A stretch of DNA of 64,000 bases from Chitinophaga varians. GTDB lineage: Bacteria > Bacteroidota > Bacteroidia > Chitinophagales > Chitinophagaceae. The notes below the pieces were generated by a model. It was not told the origin of the DNA. It saw nothing but the letters and a program-made list of their open reading frames with translations, and made no database searches. This document shows, one piece after another, positions 50,632-59,870 of the stretch. Location: positions 1,798,001 to 1,862,000 of the forward strand of contig NZ_JACVFB010000001.1 of the NCBI RefSeq assembly GCF_014529945.1. The letters are read 5' to 3'. The translations under genes were made by a program, and so were the position numbers. How positions within the stretch are numbered: the stretch's first letter is position 1; every line of letters starts with the position of its first letter.

Positions 50632-53600
50632 ATGCAGCATGCTATGCTACAGGCGCCGCGCTCTAATACCAGGTCCAGGTGCGTGCCTGTTTTCTTTTTA
50701 TTTTTTGTTATCCTGGTTTTTACCGGCTCCCTGGCAGCCGCTCAAACCCCTGATGCCCAACCCAAACGAATTTCCCTGCAATATGTGAACGTTAGCCTGA
50801 AAACCGTTATCCGGGACATCGAAAAACAAACCCGCTATACTTTCGCTATTTCAACGGATGAACTGGAAACCCGCAAAGGTGTCAGCATCCATGTACATCA
50901 TGCAACACTTGCAGACGTAGTCAGGCAACTCTTTCCCGTGTCCCGCTATAAGGTGGAGATCAGAGACGGACAGATCATCGTCATCCCGCAAAACGCAGTG
51001 ACGACCGATGTTGCCGGCAACACCAGCAACCGGCCCGTTAACCCCAACAAATGGCAGGTTACCGGTACCGTTACGGACGGACTGGAACCTCTCAGCGGTG
51101 TATCCCTGCGGGAACAAGGCACCTCCAATGGCACCGCCACCAGTGAAAATGGCTCCTTCAAACTGGAGCTCGCCTCCGGCCAGGCCGTGCTCACGGTGTC
51201 GCTGATAGGCTTCGAAACCAAAGAAATTGCGGTCCGCGACCGACACAATATTTCCGTCACGCTCCAACCCGACCTGAAGAAACTGAACGAGCTGGTGGTT
51301 CTCGGATACGGCCTGCAGAAACGCGCTAACATCACCGGCGCTATTGCACAGATAGACGGCGCCCGGCTCAAAAGCAGACCAGTGCCCAACGTGATGGCCG
51401 CCCTCCAAGGCACGGCCACCGGCCTCGTGGTAACGCGCAGCAACGGACAGCCCGGCAAGGAAGGCTTTAATATCCAGGTGCGCGGCGTCAACTCCGGCAA
51501 CAACAACACGCCTGTTATCGTAGACGGCGTGCCCGGCTCCCTCGCCGTACTCAATCCGGACGACATCGAATCCGTTTCTATTCTTAAAGATGCTTCCGCC
51601 GCCTCCATCTATGGCGCCCGCGGCGCCGGCGGCGTAGTGCTGGTCACCACCCGCACCGGCAAACCCGGCAAACTGGCCATCGACTTTAATACACTGGCAG
51701 GTTTCGAAACCCCCATCCGCATACCGCACCGGCTGTCTTCCGCCCAACAGGCACGCATGGAAAATGAAGCCACCGTCAACGCCGGTGGCGTTGCTCCATG
51801 GCAACCGGGAGAAATAGCGCTGATGGAAAAAGGCAACTATTACGCAGACGACTATACGAATCCGGGATACTATCGTTACTATTATAATTTTGATCAGCTG
51901 TCGCTGCTTTCTAAAAGAAAATCCAGTGTACAGAACTACAACCTCTCTGTCAAAGGAGGGGATTCCCTCAACCAGTTCTCTGCCTCCTTCGGCTACTTCG
52001 GCCGGCAAGGGTTGTTTGTGGAAGGACCTGACAGGACCAATCGGGTAAATGCCCGCTTTAATATCAACAATCGTTTCAGTAAACATATCAGTCTCGAAAC
52101 ACGACTGTCGTACGCACAAACCAACACGTTCTCTCCCTCCCAGCCTACGGAAGGCCCGCAAGGCTTGCTGGCAGGACTTTACAGAGGACCCGGCAACGTG
52201 CCTGTTTTTGTGCCGGGCACACAACATTACGCCTTTGGTGGCGCCCCCATCTATGCATTGTTGCATGACGGCGGTGTGCGGGAGGAAAAAAATAATTATA
52301 TCGATGCCGTCTTTACATTGAGGGCCGACAGTCTTTTGGCCAAAGGCCTTTCTCTTCGACTCGTCTACAGTCCGCAGCAACACACCCTGCGTGATAACCT
52401 GGGTCGTAACAGCATCCAATTATGGAATAAACTCGCTCCGGTAGAAACAGTGCAGGAACACAGTCTCCTGCAAACCAGCAAACTACAGGGCAAAGGCGGT
52501 AATCTCCAACTGCTGGCGGATTATGACACTAAAGCCAATAAACACAACATTCATATACTTGGCGGCTATACGCAGGAAACGTATAACACCGACCAAAACA
52601 CGGCGGCCTCTTACGACCTTTCACCAGACAATATCAACAGTTATCGTTTCAACGAGGCACCACAGTATACCATGACCCAGTTTACCAACGGCACGCTCAT
52701 GTCATTGTTTGGTAAGATCAATTATAATTATGACAACCGCTATCTGCTGGAAGCTAATTTAATTGGCGGCCGCCTGTCGCAACGTAGCAGCGCTTTTCCG
52801 GCGATGGAACAATGGCAGGCCTTCCCTTCTTTTTCCGCCGGATGGCGACTTAACAATGAGGAATGGTTTTACCGTGCCTTTCATTTTTTCAACGAATTCA
52901 AACTTCGCTGGTCCTGGGGCAGGCTGGGTAATGTCAACAGCTGGAACAGTATAGACAATGATGAACGACTCAGTACTTTCACCTTTGGCTATAACAATCC
53001 GTTCTCTCCGTTTGTCTACAAAAACCCCATCCCGCAGGCGTCAGGCTGGGAAAATATTTCCACTTACAACTACGGGTGGGATGCTACGCTTTTCCGTGGC
53101 AGGCTCACACTCTCCGCCGATTATTTTGTGAAACATAATCGTGATATGCGCATACCGGTACAGCTGCCGTCTACCGCCGGTGCATGGCCATTGCGCTTCA
53201 ATACCGGAGAAATGAGATCATGGGGCTGGGAACTGAATGCCGGCTGGCGAAGCAGCCACGGGCCTTTCACCTGGTACCTCAACGCCAACCTGTTCAACAA
53301 TCAGACGAAAGTGCTGCGCAATGACGGCGTAACGCCCCAGGCTGGCTGGAACGTGGGCATCGCCGGTTATCCTTACGCCTCGCTGTTTGGCTACATCGCC
53401 GACGGTTATTTCCAGACAAAGGCAGAAGTACAGCAGCATGCGTTCCAACACGCCAACACTGCTCCCGGTGATATCAAATATCGCGACGTGAACGGAGATC
53501 ATCAGATTGACAACCGTGACCTGGTGTACCTGGGCAGTACCGATCCGCAACTGGCCTACGGTATTGATGCAGGCTTCTCCTGGAAGGGCCTGGAGTTTTC

Positions 53601-54024
53601 CATTTTCTTCCAGGGTGTCAGCGACCGCAAGGTAATGCCTGATCCCCGCTATAATATTCCTTTCACCAACGGCTGGCAGCAGCCCTGGGACATCAACCAG
53701 GACTACTGGACCCCGGACCGTCCTAATGCGCTGTTCCCCCGCCTCTATCTGCACGACGAACAGAACACCGTTCCTTCCAGCCACTGGGTAATGAATGGCG
53801 CCTACATCCGTCTGAAAAATCTGCAGCTGGGCTACAACCTTCCTCCCGTCTGGCTAAAACGCCTGCCTGTTAAAAATCTGCGTCTTTACTTCTCCGGCCA
53901 GGACCTCTGGGAGAGCACGAAGATGAAGATCCGCTATTATGACCCGGAACAGGCTGGTGGCTATATCGGTAACGCCTATCCGTTTTTCAGATCATATACG
54001 ATCGGGCTGAATGCTTCCTTTTAA
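50632..54024 (+). CDS. SusC/RagA TonB-dependent receptor with STN domain, no SusD partner
   Basis: A 1130-residue outer-membrane receptor. A signal peptide (to about 38) is followed by an STN domain (ISLQYVNVSLKTVIRDIEKQ, about 46-115), a carboxypeptidase-like domain (TVTDGLEPLSGVSLREQGTS), the SusC plug start LNELVVLGYGLQKR, VIVDGVPG and ASIYGARGAGGVVLV, and a long barrel ending with an aromatic residue. The ATG at 50632 is chosen over a TTG two codons before. The next gene, pyrB, is on the other strand after a strong terminator, so no SusD follows; this receptor must use a distant lid protein or none. Confidence 0.94.
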   Translation: MQHAMLQAPRSNTRSRCVPVFFLFFVILVFTGSLAAAQTPDAQPKRISLQYVNVSLKTVIRDIEKQTRYTFAISTDELETRKGVSIHVHHATLADVVRQLFPVSRYKVEIRDGQIIVIPQNAVTTDVAGNTSNRPVNPNKWQVTGTVTDGLEPLSGVSLREQGTSNGTATSENGSFKLELASGQAVLTVSLIGFETKEIAVRDRHNISVTLQPDLKKLNELVVLGYGLQKRANITGAIAQIDGARLKSRPVPNVMAALQGTATGLVVTRSNGQPGKEGFNIQVRGVNSGNNNTPVIVDGVPGSLAVLNPDDIESVSILKDASAASIYGARGAGGVVLVTTRTGKPGKLAIDFNTLAGFETPIRIPHRLSSAQQARMENEATVNAGGVAPWQPGEIALMEKGNYYADDYTNPGYYRYYYNFDQLSLLSKRKSSVQNYNLSVKGGDSLNQFSASFGYFGRQGLFVEGPDRTNRVNARFNINNRFSKHISLETRLSYAQTNTFSPSQPTEGPQGLLAGLYRGPGNVPVFVPGTQHYAFGGAPIYALLHDGGVREEKNNYIDAVFTLRADSLLAKGLSLRLVYSPQQHTLRDNLGRNSIQLWNKLAPVETVQEHSLLQTSKLQGKGGNLQLLADYDTKANKHNIHILGGYTQETYNTDQNTAASYDLSPDNINSYRFNEAPQYTMTQFTNGTLMSLFGKINYNYDNRYLLEANLIGGRLSQRSSAFPAMEQWQAFPSFSAGWRLNNEEWFYRAFHFFNEFKLRWSWGRLGNVNSWNSIDNDERLSTFTFGYNNPFSPFVYKNPIPQASGWENISTYNYGWDATLFRGRLTLSADYFVKHNRDMRIPVQLPSTAGAWPLRFNTGEMRSWGWELNAGWRSSHGPFTWYLNANLFNNQTKVLRNDGVTPQAGWNVGIAGYPYASLFGYIADGYFQTKAEVQQHAFQHANTAPGDIKYRDVNGDHQIDNRDLVYLGSTDPQLAYGIDAGFSWKGLEFSIFFQGVSDRKVMPDPRYNIPFTNGWQQPWDINQDYWTPDRPNALFPRLYLHDEQNTVPSSHWVMNGAYIRLKNLQLGYNLPPVWLKRLPVKNLRLYFSGQDLWESTKMKIRYYDPEQAGGYIGNAYPFFRSYTIGLNASF

Positions 54025-54106
54025 CGATGATGGACATGAACACTGCTGATAGCCCTGATTCGTGGTAATTATCTACCAGGAACACTTTTAGTTGTTACCT
54101 GCGCAT

Positions 54107-54150
54107 AAAAAAACCGGCCGTCTCTTTCAAGAGAGACGGCCGGTTTTTTT
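54107..54150. terminator. Strong bidirectional terminator between susC and pyrB
   Basis: A perfect 19-bp stem (54107-54125 with 54132-54150), A-run and T-run at the two ends, between convergent genes. Confidence 0.93.
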
Positions 54151-54169
54151 CAGTCTATATAGTTATTGA

Positions 54170-55105
54170 CTATACCAGTTCCTGTTTTTTACCTGCCAGC
54201 AGATACAGGGCGGCCATTCTAACGGCCACGCCATTTTCTACCTGGTCGAGGATGATGGACTGACCGGAATCTGCCACATCGGAATCCAGTTCCACGCCAC
54301 GGTTGATAGGTCCGGGGTGCATGATCAGGATTTCCTTATTGAGGCTGTCCAGCAGTTGGCGGTTGACACCATAAGCCAGCGAATATTCACGGAGTGAAGA
54401 GAACAGCGGCGTATTCTGTCTTTCCAGCTGAATACGGAGTACGTTGGCCACATCGCACCATTGCAGGGCTTCGCGGATATTGTAACTCACATTGACGCCG
54501 AGGGCAGCTGCCATGTGTTTGGGTATGAGCGTAGGCGGGCCTACTACCGTTACTTCAGCACCCAGCTTTTTCAGGCAGTAGATATTGGAGAGCGCCACGC
54601 GCGAGTGCATGATATCACCACAGATGGCTACTTTTTTCCCTTCTACCGTGCCGAGTTTTTCCCGGATAGAGAAAGCGTCGAGCAACGCCTGCGTGGGATG
54701 TTCGTTGATACCGTCGCCCGCATTCAGGATAGGCACCTGGATGTGGCGCGACAGAAAATGCGGTGCTCCGCTGGCTGAGTGGCGCATCACCACCACATCC
54801 ACTTTCATGGACAGGATGTTGTTGACCGTATCGATCAGCGTCTCTCCTTTTGACACGGAAGAACCGGAAGCAGAGAAATTGATGGTATCTGCGCCCAGCC
54901 TCTTTTCCGCCAGTTCAAAAGAAATGCGGGTACGGGTTGAGTTCTCAAAAAATAAATTAACGATGGTAGTATCGCGCAGCGTGGGAACTTTTTTAATCGG
55001 CCTTTGTAAAACCTCCTTAAACTGGTCGGCGGTTTGAAAAATAAGTTCTATATCCTGGCGCTGCAGATCGCGAATTCCGAGTAAGTGTTTTACAGAAAGT
55101 GACAT
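54170..55105 (-). CDS. pyrB: Aspartate carbamoyltransferase, catalytic chain
   Basis: PyrB joins carbamoyl phosphate to aspartate in pyrimidine synthesis. The 311-residue chain has the carbamoyl-phosphate loop FFENSTRTRISFE (about 52-64), SVSKGETLIDT, the HPTQ of NEHPTQALLDAF and MHPGPINRGVELDS near the C-terminus. No regulatory chain gene (pyrI) is adjacent. It lies 50 bp downstream of pyrR. A promoter-like box directly before its ATG suggests an extra, almost leaderless transcript. Confidence 0.97.
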   Translation of the reverse strand: MSLSVKHLLGIRDLQRQDIELIFQTADQFKEVLQRPIKKVPTLRDTTIVNLFFENSTRTRISFELAEKRLGADTINFSASGSSVSKGETLIDTVNNILSMKVDVVVMRHSASGAPHFLSRHIQVPILNAGDGINEHPTQALLDAFSIREKLGTVEGKKVAICGDIMHSRVALSNIYCLKKLGAEVTVVGPPTLIPKHMAAALGVNVSYNIREALQWCDVANVLRIQLERQNTPLFSSLREYSLAYGVNRQLLDSLNKEILIMHPGPINRGVELDSDVADSGQSIILDQVENGVAVRMAALYLLAGKKQELV

Positions 55106-55112
55106 TAATGTG

Positions 55113-55143
55113 CAAATATAAAGGGTGAAATCTGAATTGAAAA
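55113..55143 (-). promoter_or_regulatory. Promoter-like sequence just upstream of pyrB (-33 TTTT, 19 bp, -7 TATATTTG)
   Basis: On the minus strand TTTT at 55143-55140 and TATATTTG at 55120-55113 have the expected 19-bp spacing. The -7 box ends 7 bp before the pyrB ATG, which would make the mRNA nearly leaderless. Confidence 0.55.
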
Positions 55144-55155
55144 ATCCGGTTTGCG

Positions 55156-55686
55156 TTAATCAACCAGAATAACTTCATCTTTCCCATCTCTTTGCTCCCA
55201 TAATACCCGTACTTTCTGGGAAATAAGGGCATCGATGGTGCGCCCGGTATAATCGGGCTGAATGGGCAGCTGACGGCTGAACCGGCGGTCTATTAACGCC
55301 AATAGTTCCACCGAAGCCGGCCTGCCGAAGTCGAGCATAGCATCCAGCGCCGAACGGATGGTCCGGCCCGTATACAACACGTCGTCTATCAGCACCACCT
55401 TTTTATTTTCTATGGAGAAATTAATGTTGGTTTCACTGGGCACATGTAAAGTTTTGCCCTTGTTATAATCGTCCCTGTAAAAAGTAATATCCAGTTTGCC
55501 GTAATGGATGGCGGTACCCGGTAACAGTTTCTTCAATGTTTCATAAATCCTGTCGCCCAGATAGATGCCGCGTGGCTGCAACCCTATCAGTACCGTGTTT
55601 TCAAACTGTAAATGATTCTCGATCAGCTGATGGCAAAGTCTGTCTATCGTAATAGCCAGCTGCTTACCGTTTAGTATGGTCTTCAA
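55156..55686 (-). CDS. pyrR: Bifunctional PyrR (pyr regulator / uracil phosphoribosyltransferase)
   Basis: A 176-residue PRTase-fold protein. The PRPP motif is VVLIDDVLYTGRTIRSAL (about 96-113), with the N-terminal ITIDRLCHQLIENH and IGLQPRGIYLGDRI typical of PyrR. In Gram-positive bacteria PyrR binds pyr mRNA to cause attenuation and has weak UPRTase activity; whether it binds RNA here is not known, and I see no clear pyr attenuator upstream of pyrB. It is adjacent to pyrB, consistent with pyrimidine control. Confidence 0.93.
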   Translation of the reverse strand: MKTILNGKQLAITIDRLCHQLIENHLQFENTVLIGLQPRGIYLGDRIYETLKKLLPGTAIHYGKLDITFYRDDYNKGKTLHVPSETNINFSIENKKVVLIDDVLYTGRTIRSALDAMLDFGRPASVELLALIDRRFSRQLPIQPDYTGRTIDALISQKVRVLWEQRDGKDEVILVD

Positions 55687-55842
55687 AACAATACGCTTTT
55701 AGGTGCCAAAAATACGGATTAATGGCACACATAAAAAGATGAATATCATAAAGCAGCTGGATAAATATCCTCATCTTTCATTTTTCGGGGCGGAATATTT
55801 CGATTAAATAGCAACAATTCTTTATTTAACATCCGCCATTTT

Positions 55843-56484
55843 ATGAAAAAAACTACGATGACTGTACTGGCAGTCGCAGCCTTCCTAAGCTGTAACCAGT
55901 TGTTCGCCCAACAAAAGAAACATTTTATCAGTGCCGGTTTTAATGTCTACAACCAAAAGTATGAGAGTGAAAGCGGCAACGGCAACACCCGTAAATCTTC
56001 CAGCACTAATTTCGACATCTCCCCCGCGTACGGCTATTATTTCAGGGAGCGTTGGGCTGTCGGTATCCAGGGCTTTTACGGCAACCAAGGCAGCAAGCCA
56101 GCTGACGAGCCTGAAAGGAAGGGCCGCAATTGGGGAGTCGGGCCGTTTGTACGCTATGAACAACCCATATGGGGCAAGTACCTGTCGGTGTATACCGATG
56201 GCCTTCTCATGGCAGCCTTTGCGAAAACCGACAGCTATATGTCCGGCGGCAACTACTACAACGAAAGAAAAACTTCCGCCTATTCACTGTCGGTTATACC
56301 GGGCCTGTTGTTTCACCTGACTCCTTCGTTTTCGCTGACCGCCAACCTAGGCAGCGCTTTCTCCGCGACCAGAAAAACGGACAAAGTGGAAGGCAGCGGC
56401 TCCAAAGGCACCGATACAAACGTTGGATTGTTTAAGAATTTTGGACTTAATAATGTGTCATTTGGTATCAACTTTCACTTCTAA
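55843..56484 (+). CDS. Outer-membrane beta-barrel protein
   Basis: A 213-residue protein with a signal peptide (MKKTTMTVLAVAAFLSC and LFAQ) and a mature chain of alternating amphipathic strands with many aromatics and glycines (FISAGFNVYNQKYES; AYGYYFRERWAVGIQGFYG), ending in the typical C-terminal phenylalanine (SFGINFHF). That is the pattern of an eight-stranded OmpX/OmpA-like porin-fold protein. No enzyme motif. It reads away from pyrR and stands alone. Confidence 0.85.
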   Translation: MKKTTMTVLAVAAFLSCNQLFAQQKKHFISAGFNVYNQKYESESGNGNTRKSSSTNFDISPAYGYYFRERWAVGIQGFYGNQGSKPADEPERKGRNWGVGPFVRYEQPIWGKYLSVYTDGLLMAAFAKTDSYMSGGNYYNERKTSAYSLSVIPGLLFHLTPSFSLTANLGSAFSATRKTDKVEGSGSKGTDTNVGLFKNFGLNNVSFGINFHF

Positions 56485-56490
56485 AAAAAC

Positions 56491-56521
56491 AGTGGGAAAT
56501 TAGTTGCACTAATTTCCCACT
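56491..56521. repeat. Perfect 14-bp inverted repeat before the peroxiredoxin gene
   Basis: Arms 56491-56504 and 56508-56521, 3-nt loop. A run of seven A precedes it on the plus strand, but no T-run follows, so on the plus strand it is not a normal terminator. It lies 35 bp before the bcp ATG; the word TTAGTTGCAC in it is partly repeated at about 56534. An operator or 3' end is possible. Confidence 0.6.
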
Positions 56522-56555
56522 ATCTGTCGTACTTTAGTTGCACCAAACCGTTGGT

Positions 56556-57071
56556 ATGAAAACACTCAAGTTAATCATTGCTATGGCCGCTTTACTTCAA
56601 TTCTGGGGTACATCTTCACAGGGACAGATCAAAGTTGGAGACAAGATACCAGTCTTCAGCCTGCAGGACCAAAACGGGAAAACCTTCGACATTAGTACCG
56701 TGCTGGGCAAACAGCCCCTTGTCATCTACTTCTATCCGAAAGATGAAACCAGTGTATGCACCAAAGAAGCTTGTTCTTTCCGGGATTCCTACAAGGATTT
56801 TCAACAATACGGAGCATTGGTGATCGGTATCAGTTCCGATAATGTGGCTTCCCACAGAAGCTTTGCCACCCATCACAATCTCCCCTTCACTTTACTCAGC
56901 GATCCGAAAAATGAGGTGCGCAAACTGTTTGGTGTGCCTAAAACATTCGTGATTCCCGGCCGTGTGACTTACGTGGTAGATAAAAACGGTATCGTGGTAC
57001 ACGAATTCAATAGCCTCCGCGACGGCGAAAAACACGTGACAGAGTCGCTGGAAGCATTGAAGAAGATGTAA
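56556..57071 (+). CDS. Peroxiredoxin, Bcp/PrxQ family, exported
   Basis: A 171-residue thiol peroxidase. A signal peptide (about 1-24) makes it a probable periplasmic form. The catalytic segment TSVCTKEACSFRD has both the peroxidatic and the resolving cysteine five residues apart, as in PrxQ. YFYPKDE and VPKTFVIPGRVTYVVDKNGI follow the family. The start at 56556 is chosen for the signal sequence; six extra codons lie upstream in frame. Its stop is directly next to the stop of the convergent lipoprotein gene, with no base between. Confidence 0.92.
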   Translation: MKTLKLIIAMAALLQFWGTSSQGQIKVGDKIPVFSLQDQNGKTFDISTVLGKQPLVIYFYPKDETSVCTKEACSFRDSYKDFQQYGALVIGISSDNVASHRSFATHHNLPFTLLSDPKNEVRKLFGVPKTFVIPGRVTYVVDKNGIVVHEFNSLRDGEKHVTESLEALKKM

Positions 57072-57638
57072 CTACCGCTGCACGATACGTCCATCCGGCA
57101 AGAGGGTATAACGATCTATGGTGCTATCCAGCAAAGGCTGATCATCTCCCGGTCCATGGTGCAATGTCACCGTATGCAGCAGCGTGTCATTATCCCTGCG
57201 ATAGTGCATAAAATAATTGTCTCTGCTCAGATCTGCATCGCAATTGCTTTCTACCTCCAGCGCTGCGATACTCTTTAGCGTAGCTGTATCCAGCGTAAAC
57301 AGCCATGCAGAGGAGCAAACCATTCCATCGTCATAATGCAACAACACGCAGGCATATGGACGGTTCGCCGGCAGATACATGGTGATACCCTTAAATGCAG
57401 CCCCTGGCGTTAAATACATGCTGTCTACCGCAAAATGTGCGCGGAGCATATCCGGCGGCAGATCATATCCGCCATTGATGAATGCAGTAAGGGCTGAAAG
57501 CGGGGTTGGTGACACCGTTGTTGCTGTAGCAACCCCGGAAGGTGGCTTTACGCTGTCTGTTACAGTTTGTACAACGGACTGTTGTCGGCAGCCTGCCCAT
57601 AGTAGCAGGCAGGCAGATAATGCGAGGGAAATCTTCAT
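57072..57638 (-). CDS. Hypothetical lipoprotein
   Basis: A 188-residue protein with a lipoprotein signal (MKISLALSACLLLWAGC, lipobox WAGC) and a mature part that looks globular and beta-rich, with one Cys pair candidate (Cys near 95 and Cys near 108). No domain recognised. It follows a small two-helix membrane protein gene by 19 bp in the same direction and may share its transcript. Function unknown. Confidence 0.72.
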   Translation of the reverse strand: MKISLALSACLLLWAGCRQQSVVQTVTDSVKPPSGVATATTVSPTPLSALTAFINGGYDLPPDMLRAHFAVDSMYLTPGAAFKGITMYLPANRPYACVLLHYDDGMVCSSAWLFTLDTATLKSIAALEVESNCDADLSRDNYFMHYRRDNDTLLHTVTLHHGPGDDQPLLDSTIDRYTLLPDGRIVQR

Positions 57639-57657
57639 AGGTAGAAAGGAAGTGTTA

Positions 57658-58047
57658 TCAGAGCTTACGCAGGTCCCTGAACGAAGAAATTTCTTCTTTC
57701 AGCTGAAACAGTTGTATGCACCAGATAAGCCCCTGCACCAGTGTATAGGCGGTGAGGGCCAGAAACACGGACAGTTGGCTCACATTACCCAATTTATCTG
57801 CCATCAGTAATATTCTTACCAGAAAAAGCGCTGCCAGTCCAAGAAATATAAGCGTTTTAGTGCCTTTTTTTTTCAGCTGCTGACCGAAATAACCATCATA
57901 CGCCAGGCTGGCCTGCTGTGCTGCATCTTGCGGAGCGCAGCCACCGGCGATCAGGCGTTGTTCCAGATCCGCCACCCGCCACTGTTTATGTGGTTCAGCA
58001 AAATACTGTTGCGTGATACTACTTACGGCTTCATTTCCTGTCTCCAT
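57658..58047 (-). CDS. Hypothetical membrane protein with two C-terminal helices
   Basis: A 129-residue protein. The N-terminal 60 residues are soluble and helical (PHKQWRVADLEQRLIAGGCA), similar in style to small dimerisation domains. They are followed by two membrane helices (about 65-83, LIFLGLAALFLVRILLMA, and about 92-113) and a charged tail. No family recognised. Located between pruA and the hypothetical lipoprotein gene. Confidence 0.7.
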   Translation of the reverse strand: METGNEAVSSITQQYFAEPHKQWRVADLEQRLIAGGCAPQDAAQQASLAYDGYFGQQLKKKGTKTLIFLGLAALFLVRILLMADKLGNVSQLSVFLALTAYTLVQGLIWCIQLFQLKEEISSFRDLRKL

Positions 58048-58080
58048 GTCTTGTCGTTTGTTTCATTTACAAAATAAGTA

Positions 58081-58110
58081 AAAGGCGATGAATAAATATT
58101 CATCGCCTTT
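58081..58110. terminator. Terminator between pruA and the hypothetical membrane protein
   Basis: A perfect 14-bp inverted repeat with a 2-nt centre (58081-58094 with 58097-58110), T-rich on both outer sides when read outward. It lies 26 bp past the pruA stop. Confidence 0.8.
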
Positions 58111-58136
58111 TTGTTTATCATGAACATTTGAAGTTC

Positions 58137-59768
58137 TTACGCTTCTTTCAGGAACGGATACCGGTAGTCGGTAGCCGGAACGAAAGTTTCTTTGATGCTT
58201 CTGGCGCTCAACCAACGGTACAGGTTCAGCATGGAGCCGGCTTTGTCGTTGGTACCGGAAGCACGGGCGCCGCCAAAAGGCTGCTGGCCCACCACCGCAC
58301 CGGTAGGTTTGTCGTTGATGTAGAAGTTACCCGCGCTGTTCACCAGTTTTCTGGTAGCCAGTTCTACGGCGTAACGGTCCTGCGCGATGATAGCGCCGGT
58401 GAGGGCGTATTCGGAGGTGGTATCTACCGTATGCAGGATATCTTCAAATTTCTCCCCGTCATACACATGGATCGTTAATACGGGGCCGAAGATTTCTTCG
58501 CACATGGTCACGTAGTTAGGATCGGTGGTTTCAATGACGGTAGGCTCGATGAAATAACCTTCGGCTTTGCTGTAGTTGCCGCCGGCGATGATCTTAGCCT
58601 TAGGGTCATTTTTCGCGTTGTCGATGTATTGAGCGATCTTATCAAAAGAGCGTTCATCGATCACCGCGTTGATGAAGTTGCTGAAATCTTCTGTGGTACC
58701 CATTTTCATGGTTTTCAGGTCAGCAACCAGTTTGGATTTTATCTGGTCAGCAAGATTGTTTGGTATGTATGCACGGGAGGCTGCAGAGCATTTCTGGCCC
58801 TGGTATTCGAAAGCGCCGCGGGCGAGTGCGGTAACAGCGGTATCCACATCGGCTGATTTGTGGATCAGGACGAAGTCTTTACCACCGGTTTCACCTACGA
58901 TACGCGGATAGGTTTTGTATTTATGGATGTTTTCACCGATTGTCTTCCACATGGTCTGGAATACGCCGGTGGAGCCGGTGAAGTGGATGCCGGCGAAGTG
59001 AGGGTCAGCGAAGCAGATATCGCCGATCAGCGGGCCGCCGGCGTAAACGAGGTTGATAACGCCTTCAGGCAGACCGGCTTCGATCATGATTTTCATGAAT
59101 ACGCTGGCCGCAAACACCTGTGTGTTAGCTGGTTTCCATACCACTACGTTACCGCACATGGCAGCGGAAGTAGGCAGGTTACCGGCGATAGCGCTGAAGT
59201 TGAAAGGCGTAACAGCCAGTACGAAACCTTCGAGCGGACGGTATTCCACGCGGTTGTGGGTCAGCGGGGCGCTTACAGGTTGTTGACGGTATATTTCGCT
59301 CAGGAAGTGTACGTTGTAGCGGAGGAAGTCGATCAGTTCGCAGGCGCTGTCGATCTCAGCCTGGTAGGCATTTTTACTCTGGCCCAGCATGGTGGCCGCG
59401 TTGATATGGAAACGGTATTTGGTAGCCAGCAGGTCGGCTGCGCGCAGGAAGATACCGGCACGTGTTTCCCAATCCATGTTTGCCCATTTCTCGCGTGCTT
59501 CCAGTGCGGCAGCGATGGCTGCTTTTACGTGGGAAGCGTCGCCCTGGTGAAAATGACCCAACTTGTGTTTGATTTCATGCGGCGGGCGCAGATCTACCGT
59601 GTTACCGGTACGAACTTCTTTGCCACCGATATACATCGGAATATCTGCCACTTCAGCTTTGAATGCTGCCAATTGCTTCTTCAGCGCAGCTCTTTCCGGA
59701 GAACCGGGTGCATAACTCAACACGGGCTCATTAGCAGGTGCTGCGTATTGAAAATATCCTGTATTCAT
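58137..59768 (-). CDS. pruA: L-glutamate gamma-semialdehyde dehydrogenase
   Basis: This enzyme oxidises pyrroline-5-carboxylate/glutamate semialdehyde to glutamate in proline catabolism. The 543-residue aldehyde dehydrogenase shows VVWKPANTQ, FTGSTGVFQTMW, the catalytic Glu in IVGETGGKDFV, the nucleophile Cys in YQGQKCSAASRAYIP and EEIFGPVLTI. The start MNTGYFQYAAPANEP at 59768 is chosen; the longer frame begins in the upstream terminator. No proline dehydrogenase (putA) is beside it. It follows prfB on the same strand after a terminator. Confidence 0.96.
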   Translation of the reverse strand: MNTGYFQYAAPANEPVLSYAPGSPERAALKKQLAAFKAEVADIPMYIGGKEVRTGNTVDLRPPHEIKHKLGHFHQGDASHVKAAIAAALEAREKWANMDWETRAGIFLRAADLLATKYRFHINAATMLGQSKNAYQAEIDSACELIDFLRYNVHFLSEIYRQQPVSAPLTHNRVEYRPLEGFVLAVTPFNFSAIAGNLPTSAAMCGNVVVWKPANTQVFAASVFMKIMIEAGLPEGVINLVYAGGPLIGDICFADPHFAGIHFTGSTGVFQTMWKTIGENIHKYKTYPRIVGETGGKDFVLIHKSADVDTAVTALARGAFEYQGQKCSAASRAYIPNNLADQIKSKLVADLKTMKMGTTEDFSNFINAVIDERSFDKIAQYIDNAKNDPKAKIIAGGNYSKAEGYFIEPTVIETTDPNYVTMCEEIFGPVLTIHVYDGEKFEDILHTVDTTSEYALTGAIIAQDRYAVELATRKLVNSAGNFYINDKPTGAVVGQQPFGGARASGTNDKAGSMLNLYRWLSARSIKETFVPATDYRYPFLKEA

Positions 59769-59799
59769 TTCCTCAGATTTTGTTGGTGTATCTATTAAC

Positions 59800-59846
59800 A
59801 AAAAAAGTTTCCGCTGCAAATTTACGGTCAAATTTGCAGCAGAAAC
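59800..59846 (-). terminator. Terminator of prfB
   Basis: On the minus strand a 17-bp stem with one mismatch (59846-59830 with 59823-59807) followed by seven T. It lies 25 bp past the prfB stop. Confidence 0.9.
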
Positions 59847-59870
59847 CTATTAATTATTTACCTATCATTA

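Noticed and set aside
50851..52419. 522-codon minus-strand frame
   Set aside because: Antisense to the SusC receptor gene; a product of codon bias on the real strand.
58860..59798. 312-codon plus-strand frame
   Set aside because: Antisense shadow of pruA with no recognisable motif.
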